Assembly: GCA_030017355.1 (NCBI GenBank)
Contig: JASEIR010000015.1
Coordinates: 1 to 20,813, forward strand
DNA length: 20,813 bases
Direction: 5' to 3'
From: Actinomycetota bacterium
Lineage (GTDB): Bacteria > Actinomycetota > Aquicultoria > Aquicultorales > Aquicultoraceae
Part shown: positions 1-6,894 of the stretch, piece by piece
Layout of the letters: every line of letters starts with the position of its first letter
Numbering within the stretch: position 1 is the stretch's first letter
Notes under the pieces: generated by a model
The model's input: the letters and a program-made list of their open reading frames with translations, nothing else
Databases searched by the model: none
Told to the model about the DNA's origin: nothing
Program-made: the position numbers and the translations under genes

Positions 1-102
1 CCCCTCAAGGGGGAGGGTTTTTCACCCTGTCTTCCGTCTCCGGTCTCCTGTCTTCTTTTGCCCGTCTCCGGTCCTCTGTCTGCCTTTAGGCCCTCTATAT
101 TT
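1..102. repeat. Pyrimidine-rich intergenic repeat at left edge
   Basis: No gene is seen. The first 17 bases (CCCCTCAAGGGGGAGGG) are an inverted match to the hairpin sequence at 103-123. The rest is a C/T-rich tract in which GTCTCCGGTC occurs twice, around 37-46 and 64-73, with several variants of GTCTTC and GTCCTC. It looks like non-coding repeat DNA of the kind that breaks assemblies. Confidence 0.6.
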
Positions 103-134
103 CCCCTCCCTTGAGGGGAGGGGATAGGGGAGGG
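103..134 (+). other. GC hairpin and G-quadruplex-capable motif
   Basis: CCCCTCCC (103-110) pairs perfectly with GGGAGGGG (116-123) across a 5-nt loop. The same stretch on the plus strand carries four G-runs (115-118, 120-123, 127-130, 132-134) separated by loops of 1, 3 and 1 nt, which is a canonical G-quadruplex pattern. It lies downstream of the moeA stop, so the hairpin could stop or pause transcription of the minus-strand operon. There is no U-tract, so it is not a standard intrinsic terminator. Confidence 0.5.
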
Positions 135-161
135 TGATACCCACTTTCTAGACCCAAATCT
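107..161 (+). repeat. Left copy of 55-bp window-edge inverted repeat
   Basis: Bases 107-161 match the reverse complement of 20759-20813 at 54 of 55 positions; the only difference is A at 124. The copies sit about 20.6 kb apart at the two edges. A shorter related piece is at 4615-4628. No transposase or target-site duplication is visible, so this reads as a dispersed intergenic repeat family rather than the ends of one mobile element. Confidence 0.85.
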
Positions 162-187
162 GTTCCCTGGATTCTTGCCCCTATCTT

Positions 188-1432
188 TTAATCTATGATT
201 GGTTCGAACAGTTGAACAGTAACTTTATCTCCTGCCAGTATCTCTTTAACATTTTCTGGAATAACCATTAAACCATTAGCTAACGCCATTGGTTTTAGGC
301 TCTCATTTAAACCCTCAGATTTTTGCAAACCGCCTAACCTTGCCTTAAAAGTGTTACCTTCTTTCTCAATAGTTACCCTGACCATTTTATAGCAGCCGGA
401 TTCGTTTTTGAACGATTCGCCTTCAAAAACAGCCTCGATTGATATCCTTGAAATATCTGTTCGGCCGCTCATTTTAAGAAGCGCAGGTCTTGCAAATTGT
501 TCAAAGCTTATTATTGAAGATGCTGCTCTAGGCAGACTAATAACCGGCTTTCTATCTACAATACCAAACGCAAGCGGCCTACCCGGCTCCATTACAGCTT
601 GCCAGAAGATAATCTCGCCAATCTGGTTTAGAACAACCCTTATAAGATCACAATCGCTGACAGATACATCACTTGTGATTATAATAATTATGTCAGCGCT
701 GGATGCTTCTTCTATCTTAGCTGCCAATGCTTCCTGGCCACCCGAAGCAACTCCCAAAATAAGCGGTACGCAGCCACAATCGATCACCTGCGCCGCAATT
801 TCGTACGAATGGCTGTTTCTAATTTTCCCAGCAGAAAGCGGCATGTCTATATCGATAAGTTCATCCCCAGCAGCGATAACTGCTACGGTTGGCTTTCTAA
901 CTACTTCGACTTTTGCTTTTCCAAGGGCAGCAAGTATTCCAATATCTCCTAGCGCAATTCTTTTGCCTCTTGCTAAAGCAATTTCACCCCTCTTTACATC
1001 CTCACCCGCATACCGAATATTCTCGCCTGGCCTTGCTGGGGAATAAATCAACACTCTATCATCAATGCGCTCGGTATACTCGACCATGATTACTGCATCA
1101 GCACCTTCTGGTAGGGGCGCACCTGCCATAATGCGAATTGTCTCACCCTCACTAATCTCACCCTCTGGCCTGTAACCCGCAGCAATACCTTCGAGGGCTT
1201 TTAGCTCTATCGGCCCCGCTGGCCATGCTCCCATGGTATCTTCAGAGCGAACCGCATAACCGTCCATTGTCGAGCTATCAAATGGCGGTAAATCTATTTC
1301 AGCATAGACATTCTCATCAAGCACACGCCCAAGCGATTCAAGAATCGGCACCTCTTCACTAGACAAGCGATCTATTTTATTTAGGATTATCTCTCTTGCT
1401 TCATCAACACTTAACAATATTTCACCTTCCAC
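188..1432 (-). CDS. moeA: Molybdopterin molybdenumtransferase MoeA, divergent
   Basis: MoeA inserts molybdate or tungstate into adenylylated molybdopterin, giving Moco or Tuco. The 414-aa length is typical. N-terminal hallmarks are intact: TMDGYAVR (55-62), MAGAPLPEGADAV (102-114) and a GENIRYAGED stretch (137-146). The central MoCF domain is degenerate: the usual GGVSVGxxD reads SDVSVSDCD (254-262), and the usual LPGNPVS reads LPRAASS (300-306). The C-terminal domain IV is present. The GTG start at 1432 has an AGGATA ribosome site and overlaps the fdhD stop by 11 nt, so the two are translationally coupled. As last gene of the Mo/W operon it would fall under the upstream riboswitch. It may be a specialised (tungsten-type) or weakened MoeA; family assignment is secure, activity is not. 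Confidence 0.9.
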   Translation of the reverse strand: MEGEILLSVDEAREIILNKIDRLSSEEVPILESLGRVLDENVYAEIDLPPFDSSTMDGYAVRSEDTMGAWPAGPIELKALEGIAAGYRPEGEISEGETIRIMAGAPLPEGADAVIMVEYTERIDDRVLIYSPARPGENIRYAGEDVKRGEIALARGKRIALGDIGILAALGKAKVEVVRKPTVAVIAAGDELIDIDMPLSAGKIRNSHSYEIAAQVIDCGCVPLILGVASGGQEALAAKIEEASSADIIIIITSDVSVSDCDLIRVVLNQIGEIIFWQAVMEPGRPLAFGIVDRKPVISLPRAASSIISFEQFARPALLKMSGRTDISRISIEAVFEGESFKNESGCYKMVRVTIEKEGNTFKARLGGLQKSEGLNESLKPMALANGLMVIPENVKEILAGDKVTVQLFEPIID

Positions 1433-2777
1433 TGGTTATCCTATTTCCATCTGTATAAACCCTTGCCTTTGCACCTCGGACGTAACCTACTAACTCAACA
1501 CCAAGCCTTTCAGCAAGTTTTACAGCTGTATCTGTTGCGGCTGTTCGTGATACAACAACTGGAAACCTGGCTTTGGCTGCTTTTACTATCATCTCGTAGG
1601 AAACACGCCCAGTGGTAAAAAGCATAGCATCTTGGCCGTTGGAACCATCAAGCCATAGCCTACCAAGTATCATATCAACTGTATTATGGCGGCCTATATC
1701 CTGGCGTATAAAACGCACGCCGTCCCGATCAACCAAAGCTGACGAATGCATACCAGGCCGCTGGCTCTGCCGCAAGAACTGTGCCATAAGAGCATAAAGA
1801 GTACTCATTGAAACCGTATAATTAGAATCAATCCTTGCGATACCCAGTGCGTCCCCTGGATTTATAAAAGAAAAACCTTTGCCACAGCCAGATGTTACTA
1901 ATCGCTTACCAAGCACCCTAGTTGCAATTGCATTGGGGCGCTTTGTCCTTACCCTAACCTCGCCAGTATCTTCGTTTACTCGAACGCTTACCAGCTCATC
2001 ACGTGATTGCAAAATGCCTTCGGAGATAAGAAACCCGCAAGCAAGCTCATCTAGATGCTCGAGACTGGTTTGAAGGGTTACAAGCTCCTCTGAATTTACA
2101 TAAATTGTTGTAGCTCTCTCAACCGGCATATGGAGTCCATTGCTAGATTCGGAAGTTTCTGCGCAGCCCCTCAGGTTTTCTACCTCTTCTACCTCTTTAA
2201 GATCATCCTCTGTATTTATATTGATGAAAGTTTTATCAGCCCCGCTGAGATGGGCCATCATATGATGGTCAACATACTTTACTCTTACGTGCGAAAAAAG
2301 CGATGTGACCTTAAGTTCTTTGTCTGCTAGCGCCCTTTCAATTGCTGGCAGGCAGCTTTTGCTATAAAACGCAAAGAGGGGCTGCAAGCCATCATTGGTT
2401 TTGGGCACAACAGCATCAGCCTCGCCAACAAAACTAGCAAGATAATTTATAACCTGATGATTGACAAATGGCATATCTACTGCAACAACCAAATTTTCAT
2501 CATGCGATGAAGCCTTTAGACCAGCGCTAATTCCGCCAAGCGGGCCTTGATAAGGGACAGCATCATGGACTACCTTTACGCCTCTTGGAACAGGCGGGGT
2601 TTGACCATTGTTGACAACAATTACTTCATCAAACATGCCCTTTAGCATACGAACTGACCTGCCAAGAAGAGTCTCTCCACCAATCATTACCGAGCTCTTA
2701 TCTCGACCCATCCGCGTACTCTTGCCACCAGCAAGAATAATTGCTGACATCTCTTTTGTCTTTATGCTTCTAGCCAT
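1422..2777 (-). CDS. MobA-FdhD fusion: guanylyltransferase plus sulfurtransferase
   Basis: This 451-aa protein joins two Moco maturation enzymes. The MobA domain (about 10-200) attaches GMP to molybdopterin; it shows the nucleotide-binding motif LAGGKSTRMGRDK (15-27) and DMPFVN (101-106). The FdhD/NarQ domain (about 215-451) transfers sulfur to the bis-MGD cofactor of formate dehydrogenase; it shows DIGRHNTVDM (360-369), TTGRVSYEM (388-396) and SRTAATDTAV (410-419). The FdhD active-site loop, CxxC in Escherichia coli, here has one cysteine only, TSGCGKG (C298). The ATG at 2777 was chosen because GAGG lies 9 nt upstream and it overlaps the tupC stop by 8 nt; a longer reading from 2837 runs well into tupC. 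There is no break between the domains, so it is a true fusion in this sequence. Confidence 0.9.
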   Translation of the reverse strand: MARSIKTKEMSAIILAGGKSTRMGRDKSSVMIGGETLLGRSVRMLKGMFDEVIVVNNGQTPPVPRGVKVVHDAVPYQGPLGGISAGLKASSHDENLVVAVDMPFVNHQVINYLASFVGEADAVVPKTNDGLQPLFAFYSKSCLPAIERALADKELKVTSLFSHVRVKYVDHHMMAHLSGADKTFININTEDDLKEVEEVENLRGCAETSESSNGLHMPVERATTIYVNSEELVTLQTSLEHLDELACGFLISEGILQSRDELVSVRVNEDTGEVRVRTKRPNAIATRVLGKRLVTSGCGKGFSFINPGDALGIARIDSNYTVSMSTLYALMAQFLRQSQRPGMHSSALVDRDGVRFIRQDIGRHNTVDMILGRLWLDGSNGQDAMLFTTGRVSYEMIVKAAKARFPVVVSRTAATDTAVKLAERLGVELVGYVRGAKARVYTDGNRITSGR

Positions 2778-3873
2778 ACGCGCATTCCTCACTCTCACGA
2801 GGAATAATGTGAACTCTTTCAGCTTTAAATGACGCATAAACTACTTGTTTTACCCTCAGGCCCATAGAATCAACTAATTGCTTAGTAATAAATGCCGAGA
2901 TAGGAAATCCGCAGTTTATAACCACTCTATAAAAGACTCCAAGATTCATCAAGTTCTCAATAGTGCCTTTAAAATTATTCTGGATGCCATTTGCCTGGCA
3001 CCTGTCGGCCGGCACCACGGTGACATGCTCCGGCCTGATTGAAACCCAAACAGCACCGCTTTGACCAGGTTTGTTGACTGCCAAAATCTCTATATCGCCA
3101 AGCTTAATGCGCAAGAAACCATCAGAGACCCCAGCTATACTCCCCGCAAAGACATTTTCAGCCCCCACAAAATCCGCAATTTTTCGGCTGATTGGATGAT
3201 CCAGCACTTCGTGCGCTGGCCCAACCTGAATAATCTTGCCTTTATCCATAAAAGCCAACCGGTCTGCAAGCAAAACAGCTTCACTGCGCTCGTGAGTGAC
3301 ATAAATTACTGTCATCTTAAGCATATTTAAAATTCTATTTAAATCAGCAAGAAGCAAGTCCTTTGTTGGTGGATCAAGCGAGGCCATCGGCTCATCAAGC
3401 AGTAGAAGTTCTGGTTCAAGTATAAGCGCCCGCGCAATGGACACTCGTTGTGCTTCACCGCCTGAAAGACTTCCTGCCGAAGCACTAAGGAGATTAGAAA
3501 TACCAAGCATCTCAGCTATGGAACGCACCTTTTTTTCTATTTGGATTCTAGGAGTTTTGCGAACCTTCAGCCCATAAGCGATATTATCAAATACCGTTCC
3601 TGAGAGAAGAAGCGAATCCTGAAATACCATGGACAGCCGTCTTCGAATTTCTAATCCAGCGTTCGCCCCTTGAACAAAAGCAAACCTAATAGTGCCCGCA
3701 GTTGGCTTTTCAAGCTGCGCAATCAACCGCAAGAGCGTACTTTTGCCTGCGCCGTTAGGTCCAATGATAGCAAGAAGCTCTCCCCTGTTAACAGCAAGTT
3801 CTTCTATATCCAGGATAGTTCTTGCGCCATAGCGCTTTATCAATCCGCTTATCTCGAGGTATGGCCGGCTCAT
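2770..3873 (-). CDS. tupC: Tungstate/molybdate ABC transporter ATPase
   Basis: ATP-hydrolysing subunit of an oxyanion importer, working on the cytoplasmic face with TupB. Visible motifs are Walker A GPNGAGKS (38-45), the signature LSGGE (136-140), Walker B ELLLLDEP (155-162) and the switch histidine in VTHERSEA (192-199). About 130 residues follow the ATPase domain. They include a TOBE-like region (about 290-362), which in related molybdate and sulfate ATPases can bind the oxyanion and regulate transport. The ATG start overlaps the tupB stop in an ATGA arrangement, so expression is coupled. The gene context (TupA type binding protein, MobA, MoeA) supports tungstate or molybdate over phosphate or sulfate; which metal is preferred cannot be read from this sequence. 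Confidence 0.88.
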   Translation of the reverse strand: MSRPYLEISGLIKRYGARTILDIEELAVNRGELLAIIGPNGAGKSTLLRLIAQLEKPTAGTIRFAFVQGANAGLEIRRRLSMVFQDSLLLSGTVFDNIAYGLKVRKTPRIQIEKKVRSIAEMLGISNLLSASAGSLSGGEAQRVSIARALILEPELLLLDEPMASLDPPTKDLLLADLNRILNMLKMTVIYVTHERSEAVLLADRLAFMDKGKIIQVGPAHEVLDHPISRKIADFVGAENVFAGSIAGVSDGFLRIKLGDIEILAVNKPGQSGAVWVSIRPEHVTVVPADRCQANGIQNNFKGTIENLMNLGVFYRVVINCGFPISAFITKQLVDSMGLRVKQVVYASFKAERVHIIPRESEECAYG

Positions 3874-4568
3874 AGCCTAGTCCCCCTCTGCTGATAATGT
3901 GTCAATGTGTATGTTGCAGCAAAGGTTAGCGTAAGAAGAATAATACTTAGCGCCATTGCGCGGCCAAAATCCCCCTTACCAACAAGCTCTACGATTGCAG
4001 TGGTCAGCACCCGTGTTTGACGGCTTATATTTCCGCCAACCATCATAACTGCACCAACTTCAGAAATAATCGCCCCAAAACCAGCCATTACGGCAGCAAG
4101 CGTTGTTAGCCTTGCCTCCTTTATCAGAGTAAATAGCATTTGAGACCTGGTCGCACCAAGCGCCAGAATCTGATATTTAAGCTTTGGATTAAGCTGTTGA
4201 ATAGCAGATACAGTAAACCCAGTAACCAGCGGCAATGCTATTATTACCTGGGCTATTATCATAGCAGGAATGGTATACATTAAGCCCAGGAAACCAAGCA
4301 ACCCAGAGCGCCAAAGCAAAGCAGCAACAAACAGGCCAACAACTACTGGTGGTAAGCCCATTCCTGCATTTACCATACCAATAACGATATTCCTTCCTGG
4401 AAAGCGTGTAAGAGCTAGTAAAAGACCAAACGGGATGCCGATAAGTATTGCTACGGCAACTGCCAACCCAGAAGTTTCTAATGAACGAAGAGTTGCCTCA
4501 ACTACTAGCTCATCGCCAGTTATTATCAATATAATTGCTTGTTTAAAACCTTCAACAATCAGGTCCAT
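3870..4568 (-). CDS. tupB: Tungstate/molybdate ABC transporter permease
   Basis: This 232-aa integral membrane protein has about five or six hydrophobic segments and forms the channel through which the oxyanion released by TupA crosses the membrane. The EAA-type cytoplasmic loop that docks on the ATPase is seen as LGATRSQMLFTLIKEA (136-151), and the SEVGAVMMVGGNI stretch (168-180) is characteristic of TupB permeases. The ATG at 4568 has a GAGGG ribosome site 5 nt upstream. The stop overlaps the tupC start by 4 nt. A 70-nt gap containing a repeat fragment separates it from tupA, the only sizeable gap inside the operon. Confidence 0.88.
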   Translation of the reverse strand: MDLIVEGFKQAIILIITGDELVVEATLRSLETSGLAVAVAILIGIPFGLLLALTRFPGRNIVIGMVNAGMGLPPVVVGLFVAALLWRSGLLGFLGLMYTIPAMIIAQVIIALPLVTGFTVSAIQQLNPKLKYQILALGATRSQMLFTLIKEARLTTLAAVMAGFGAIISEVGAVMMVGGNISRQTRVLTTAIVELVGKGDFGRAMALSIILLTLTFAATYTLTHYQQRGTRL

Positions 4569-4614
4569 ATTAACCCTCGCTCCTCGAAAATCCGACCAGG
4601 GACAGGAGGCCAGC

Positions 4615-4628
4615 TCACCCTCCCCTAG
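4615..4628. repeat. Fragment of window-edge repeat between tupA and tupB
   Basis: TCACCCTCCCCTAG here is identical to a stretch of the edge repeats and is followed by the similar TCCCTAACC. It lies in the 70-nt gap between tupA and tupB. On the transcribed strand it gives three G-runs. It may modulate the ratio of the abundant binding protein to the membrane parts, but that is speculation. Confidence 0.45.
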
Positions 4629-4638
4629 TCCCTAACCT

Positions 4639-5508
4639 TTACCGGTAATCTGGAACAAAAAGGGGTTGACCATACTTATCCTTGCCAAAGTTTGCAATTA
4701 GCCTCTGGCCTTCCTCTGACGTAATAAAATCGATAAACTTCATTGCTCCATCGTAATTTACCTTTGGATACTTGGCTGGATTTACAGCTATAACTCCGTA
4801 AGGGTTAAGAAGGTCGCCGCGCTTCTCAAGTAGAACCACAAGATCGATGTTATTTTTTTGAACTAGGTAAGTTCCCCTATCTGAAAGCGTGTATCCCTGT
4901 TTCTCGTTAGCTATGCGAATGGTTTCTGCCATACCCTGGCCTGTGGTAATATACCATGGCCCACCTGGTTTAATAGCTGCCTCATCCCATATCTTAAGCT
5001 CTTTTTTATGCGTTCCGGAGTCATCTCCCCTTGAAACAAAAAGAGCCCCTTCCCTTTGAATCTTCTTAAAAGCCACTGCAGCGCTGCTGCTGCCTTTAAC
5101 AGCTGCCGGGTCATTCTTTGGACCAATAAGTACAAAGTCATTGTGCATAACATCTTTTCTTACCTTTCCAAAGCCTTTTGCCATAAACTCATCTTCAGCT
5201 TGACGAGAATGAACAAGCAGCACATCAGCATCCCCGCGCTCGCCCATTTTTAAGGCTTCGCCTGTGCCAACCGAAATTGGTTTTACTGTAATTCCATACT
5301 TCTTTTCAAATGCAGGAAGCAGTTCATCAAGAAGACCAGTATCCCTTGTGCTCGTGGTAGTAGCCAAGATTACGATACGACTTTGCATCTGCTTATTATT
5401 CTCAGAAGCCTTTTCAGGCTTGCTTGAAACTACCTGCTTACCAGCACAACCAACAAAACCAAGTACAGCCACAAAAGCTGCAAGCAAAACAACGAAGGAT
5501 TTTTTCAT
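4639..5508 (-). CDS. tupA: Tungstate-binding lipoprotein of ABC transporter
   Basis: Extracytoplasmic solute-binding protein of the importer, 289 aa. The N-terminus is a lipoprotein signal: MKK, a hydrophobic core, then FVGC with Cys21 as the likely lipidated residue, consistent with anchoring on a Gram-positive-type membrane. The oxyanion-binding ATTTSTRDTGLL motif (49-60) is the hallmark that separates TupA from ModA and WtpA; TGEALKMGERGDADVLLVHS follows at about 82-101. The ATG at 5508 has AAAGGGG 6 nt upstream. It is the first gene after the riboswitch and terminator at 5556-5720, so its transcription should depend on cofactor level. TupA proteins studied elsewhere bind tungstate tightly, but molybdate use cannot be excluded. 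Confidence 0.9.
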   Translation of the reverse strand: MKKSFVVLLAAFVAVLGFVGCAGKQVVSSKPEKASENNKQMQSRIVILATTTSTRDTGLLDELLPAFEKKYGITVKPISVGTGEALKMGERGDADVLLVHSRQAEDEFMAKGFGKVRKDVMHNDFVLIGPKNDPAAVKGSSSAAVAFKKIQREGALFVSRGDDSGTHKKELKIWDEAAIKPGGPWYITTGQGMAETIRIANEKQGYTLSDRGTYLVQKNNIDLVVLLEKRGDLLNPYGVIAVNPAKYPKVNYDGAMKFIDFITSEEGQRLIANFGKDKYGQPLFVPDYR

Positions 5509-5555
5509 ACAGCTTCCCCTTTCAAGTTAATCTCTTCCCTTGATGCTTATAGAAC

Positions 5556-5585
5556 AAAAAATCGGTCTTCCATGGAAAAGACCGA
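5556..5585 (-). terminator. Intrinsic terminator of riboswitch leader
   Basis: On the minus strand TCGGTCTT (5585-5578) and AAGACCGA (5569-5562) form an 8-bp stem with an 8-nt loop, followed directly by six T (5561-5556). It lies 48 nt before the tupA start and just after the riboswitch, so it is an attenuator rather than the end of a gene. GGTCGG at 5587-5582, on its 5' side, can alternatively pair with CCGACC of the riboswitch (5711-5706). Confidence 0.85.
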
Positions 5586-5592
5586 CCTTAAG

Positions 5593-5720
5593 CTAAGTCT
5601 CCTTTCCAATGACGGGAGGCCAAGCCGTTTCCAGCTTAACCCTGGCCGGTCGCTCGAATCACGAGCCCGACGCCCTCATCCCATAGCATCGCTTTAGGGA
5701 TTTCGGGTCGGAGTCTTTAG
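5593..5720 (-). promoter_or_regulatory. Moco (molybdenum/tungsten cofactor) riboswitch
   Basis: The minus-strand leader of tupA matches the Moco RNA motif as I recall it from the E. coli moaA leader: CCAGGG (5644-5639), then a hairpin, then CCTCCCG...GGAAAGG (5619-5601). Stems seen are P1, CTAA/TTAG plus CTCC/GGAG (5720-5710 with 5602-5593); P2, CCGAC/GTCGG (5711-5707 with 5671-5667); ATCCC/GGGAT (5701-5697 with 5682-5678); and a 5-bp P3, GCTCG/CGAGC (5666-5662 with 5656-5652). P3 is said to be missing in the tungsten-cofactor variants, so the molybdenum type is favoured. A terminator follows, which suggests that cofactor binding switches off the tup-mob-moe operon. Confidence 0.85.
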
Positions 5721-5769
5721 AATTCGCAAATATTTATTTTATTAAGCATAGAATGAACTTAAGAAGTTC

Positions 5770-6675
5770 TCAAGGTTTTACCTTATTTTCATCCAGGTTT
5801 TCAATAAAGGATAGAAAAGCCTGTGCTGGTCTATATAGCACATTTTTCCCAACAACTAGATAAAGATTTCTCTTAATTCCTGGGCTGGGAAGATTTGCCG
5901 TTGCTATCTCGCCAGCTTTTAAGCAGCGCTCAGCTGCCCACTTTGAGACAATTGATATGCCAAGACCAGCGCTTACCGCGCTGACCACCGACTCAGTACT
6001 GCCTAATTCCATCACAATATTTAAGTCATAATGGCCCAGGTTAAAGTTAGCTAGGTAATTGTCTATTGTCTGTCTAGTGCCTGACCCGCGCTCCCTGGTA
6101 ATAAAATCAGCCTTACAGAGCTCATCTATGGATACTGATTTTTTCCCAGCAAGACTGTGATTGGTTGGCGCAATAAGTATAAGCTCATCGCTTAGGAATG
6201 GTCGGATGTTTAAATGACCAGTGCCGAGCTTTGCGCCAACCAAGCCTACGTGAAGTTCACCAGATATGACTTGCTCTGCAATCTCACTGGTATCAGCAAC
6301 CTTTAGAAAAACAGAAACATCGGGGTATGCTTTTTTAAACCTACCTAAAAGCTTGGGCAAAATATATGTACCGGGTATTGTGCTTCCCCCAATTGCAAGC
6401 TTGCCCCTAACAGACTCACCAAGTTCTTCAAGTTGGTGACAGCAATCATCTATTTGTTGCACAATCTGAATTGCGGTTTGATAAAAAAGCTTGCCTGCTT
6501 CGGTAGGTCGAACTTTTTTAGTTTTGCGGTCCAGCAAATCAACGCCAAGATACTCTTCGAGTGATTGTATCTGCAGGCTCACAGCTGGCTGAGAGATGCC
6601 TAAAACTTTTGCAGCTGCGGAAAATGTTCCTTTTTCAACAATATTAATAAATGCCCTAAGCTGGTTGATGTTCAT
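5770..6675 (-). CDS. LysR-family transcriptional regulator
   Basis: This 301-aa protein has an N-terminal winged helix-turn-helix (about 1-60, MNINQLRAFINIVEKGTFSA start) and a two-lobed effector-binding domain (about 90-295). The effector domain has GERGSGTRQ-like sequence at about 194-202 (RERGSGTRQ), as in the CysB/CysL-like branch, which includes regulators annotated as associated with selenium metabolism. It is encoded 49 nt upstream of the riboswitch on the same strand, so it may regulate, or be partly co-transcribed with, the Mo/W operon. TTGGAGG gives a strong ribosome site 4 nt before the ATG. The effector is unknown; a sulfur- or selenium-related oxyanion is an inference from family and context. 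Confidence 0.85.
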   Translation of the reverse strand: MNINQLRAFINIVEKGTFSAAAKVLGISQPAVSLQIQSLEEYLGVDLLDRKTKKVRPTEAGKLFYQTAIQIVQQIDDCCHQLEELGESVRGKLAIGGSTIPGTYILPKLLGRFKKAYPDVSVFLKVADTSEIAEQVISGELHVGLVGAKLGTGHLNIRPFLSDELILIAPTNHSLAGKKSVSIDELCKADFITRERGSGTRQTIDNYLANFNLGHYDLNIVMELGSTESVVSAVSAGLGISIVSKWAAERCLKAGEIATANLPSPGIKRNLYLVVGKNVLYRPAQAFLSFIENLDENKVKP

Positions 6676-6699
6676 GCATCCTCCAAAGCAATGCTTATG

Positions 6700-6710
6700 T
6701 TAAGGCTTAA
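6700..6710. promoter_or_regulatory. Palindrome TTAAG-G-CTTAA, candidate LysR operator
   Basis: A perfect 5-bp inverted repeat around one base lies between the lysR extended -10 and the lysR start, about 8 nt past the predicted transcription start. Its position suits autorepression. LysR sites usually look like T-N11-A, so the assignment is tentative. Confidence 0.35.
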
Positions 6711-6724
6711 AAGTATTGAGATTT

Positions 6725-6733
6725 ATTATAACA
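6725..6733 (-). promoter_or_regulatory. Extended -10 promoter of the LysR gene
   Basis: On the minus strand the sequence is TGT followed by TATAAT (6730-6725), a perfect -10 with the TGn extension. No good -35 is seen at 16-18 nt. The predicted start of transcription is near 6718, giving a leader of about 43 nt to the ATG. Confidence 0.5.
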
Positions 6734-6786
6734 GGTTAAGAGAATTAGACATAGATATAGTGCTGTCTCTTTGTTTTAATCAATGC

Positions 6787-6815
6787 TTGATTAGATAGCT
6801 GGCACATAATATGAT
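6787..6815 (+). promoter_or_regulatory. Sigma70-type promoter of the Rrf2 gene
   Basis: TTGATT (6787-6792), a 17-nt spacer and TATGAT (6810-6815) form a good vegetative promoter. It overlaps the upstream in-frame ATG at 6811, which therefore cannot be the translation start and supports the ATG at 6895. It reads away from the LysR promoter. Confidence 0.65.
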
Positions 6816-6823
6816 AAAGTTGA

Positions 6824-6836
6824 TTAACTTAGTTAA
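6824..6836. promoter_or_regulatory. Inverted repeat TTAAC-TTA-GTTAA, candidate Rrf2 operator
   Basis: A perfect 5-bp inverted repeat with a 3-nt spacer starts 9 nt downstream of the -10 box, over the predicted transcription start. Rrf2-family proteins commonly repress their own promoters from such positions. No second copy was noticed near the other genes. Confidence 0.4.
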
Positions 6837-6894
6837 GTACATTTTTCGCTTTTTTAATTCTCAGTCCATCTGTTGTTTTACTTGGAGGATAAGG

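Noticed and set aside
408..1046. 212-aa plus-strand reading frame
   Set aside because: Lies wholly antisense to moeA, which has clear family motifs; no ribosome site or recognisable domain.
6811..6894. N-terminal extension of the Rrf2 protein from ATG 6811
   Set aside because: The ATG overlaps the -10 box TATGAT, so it would not be in the transcript; the family start is at 6895 with a strong ribosome site.
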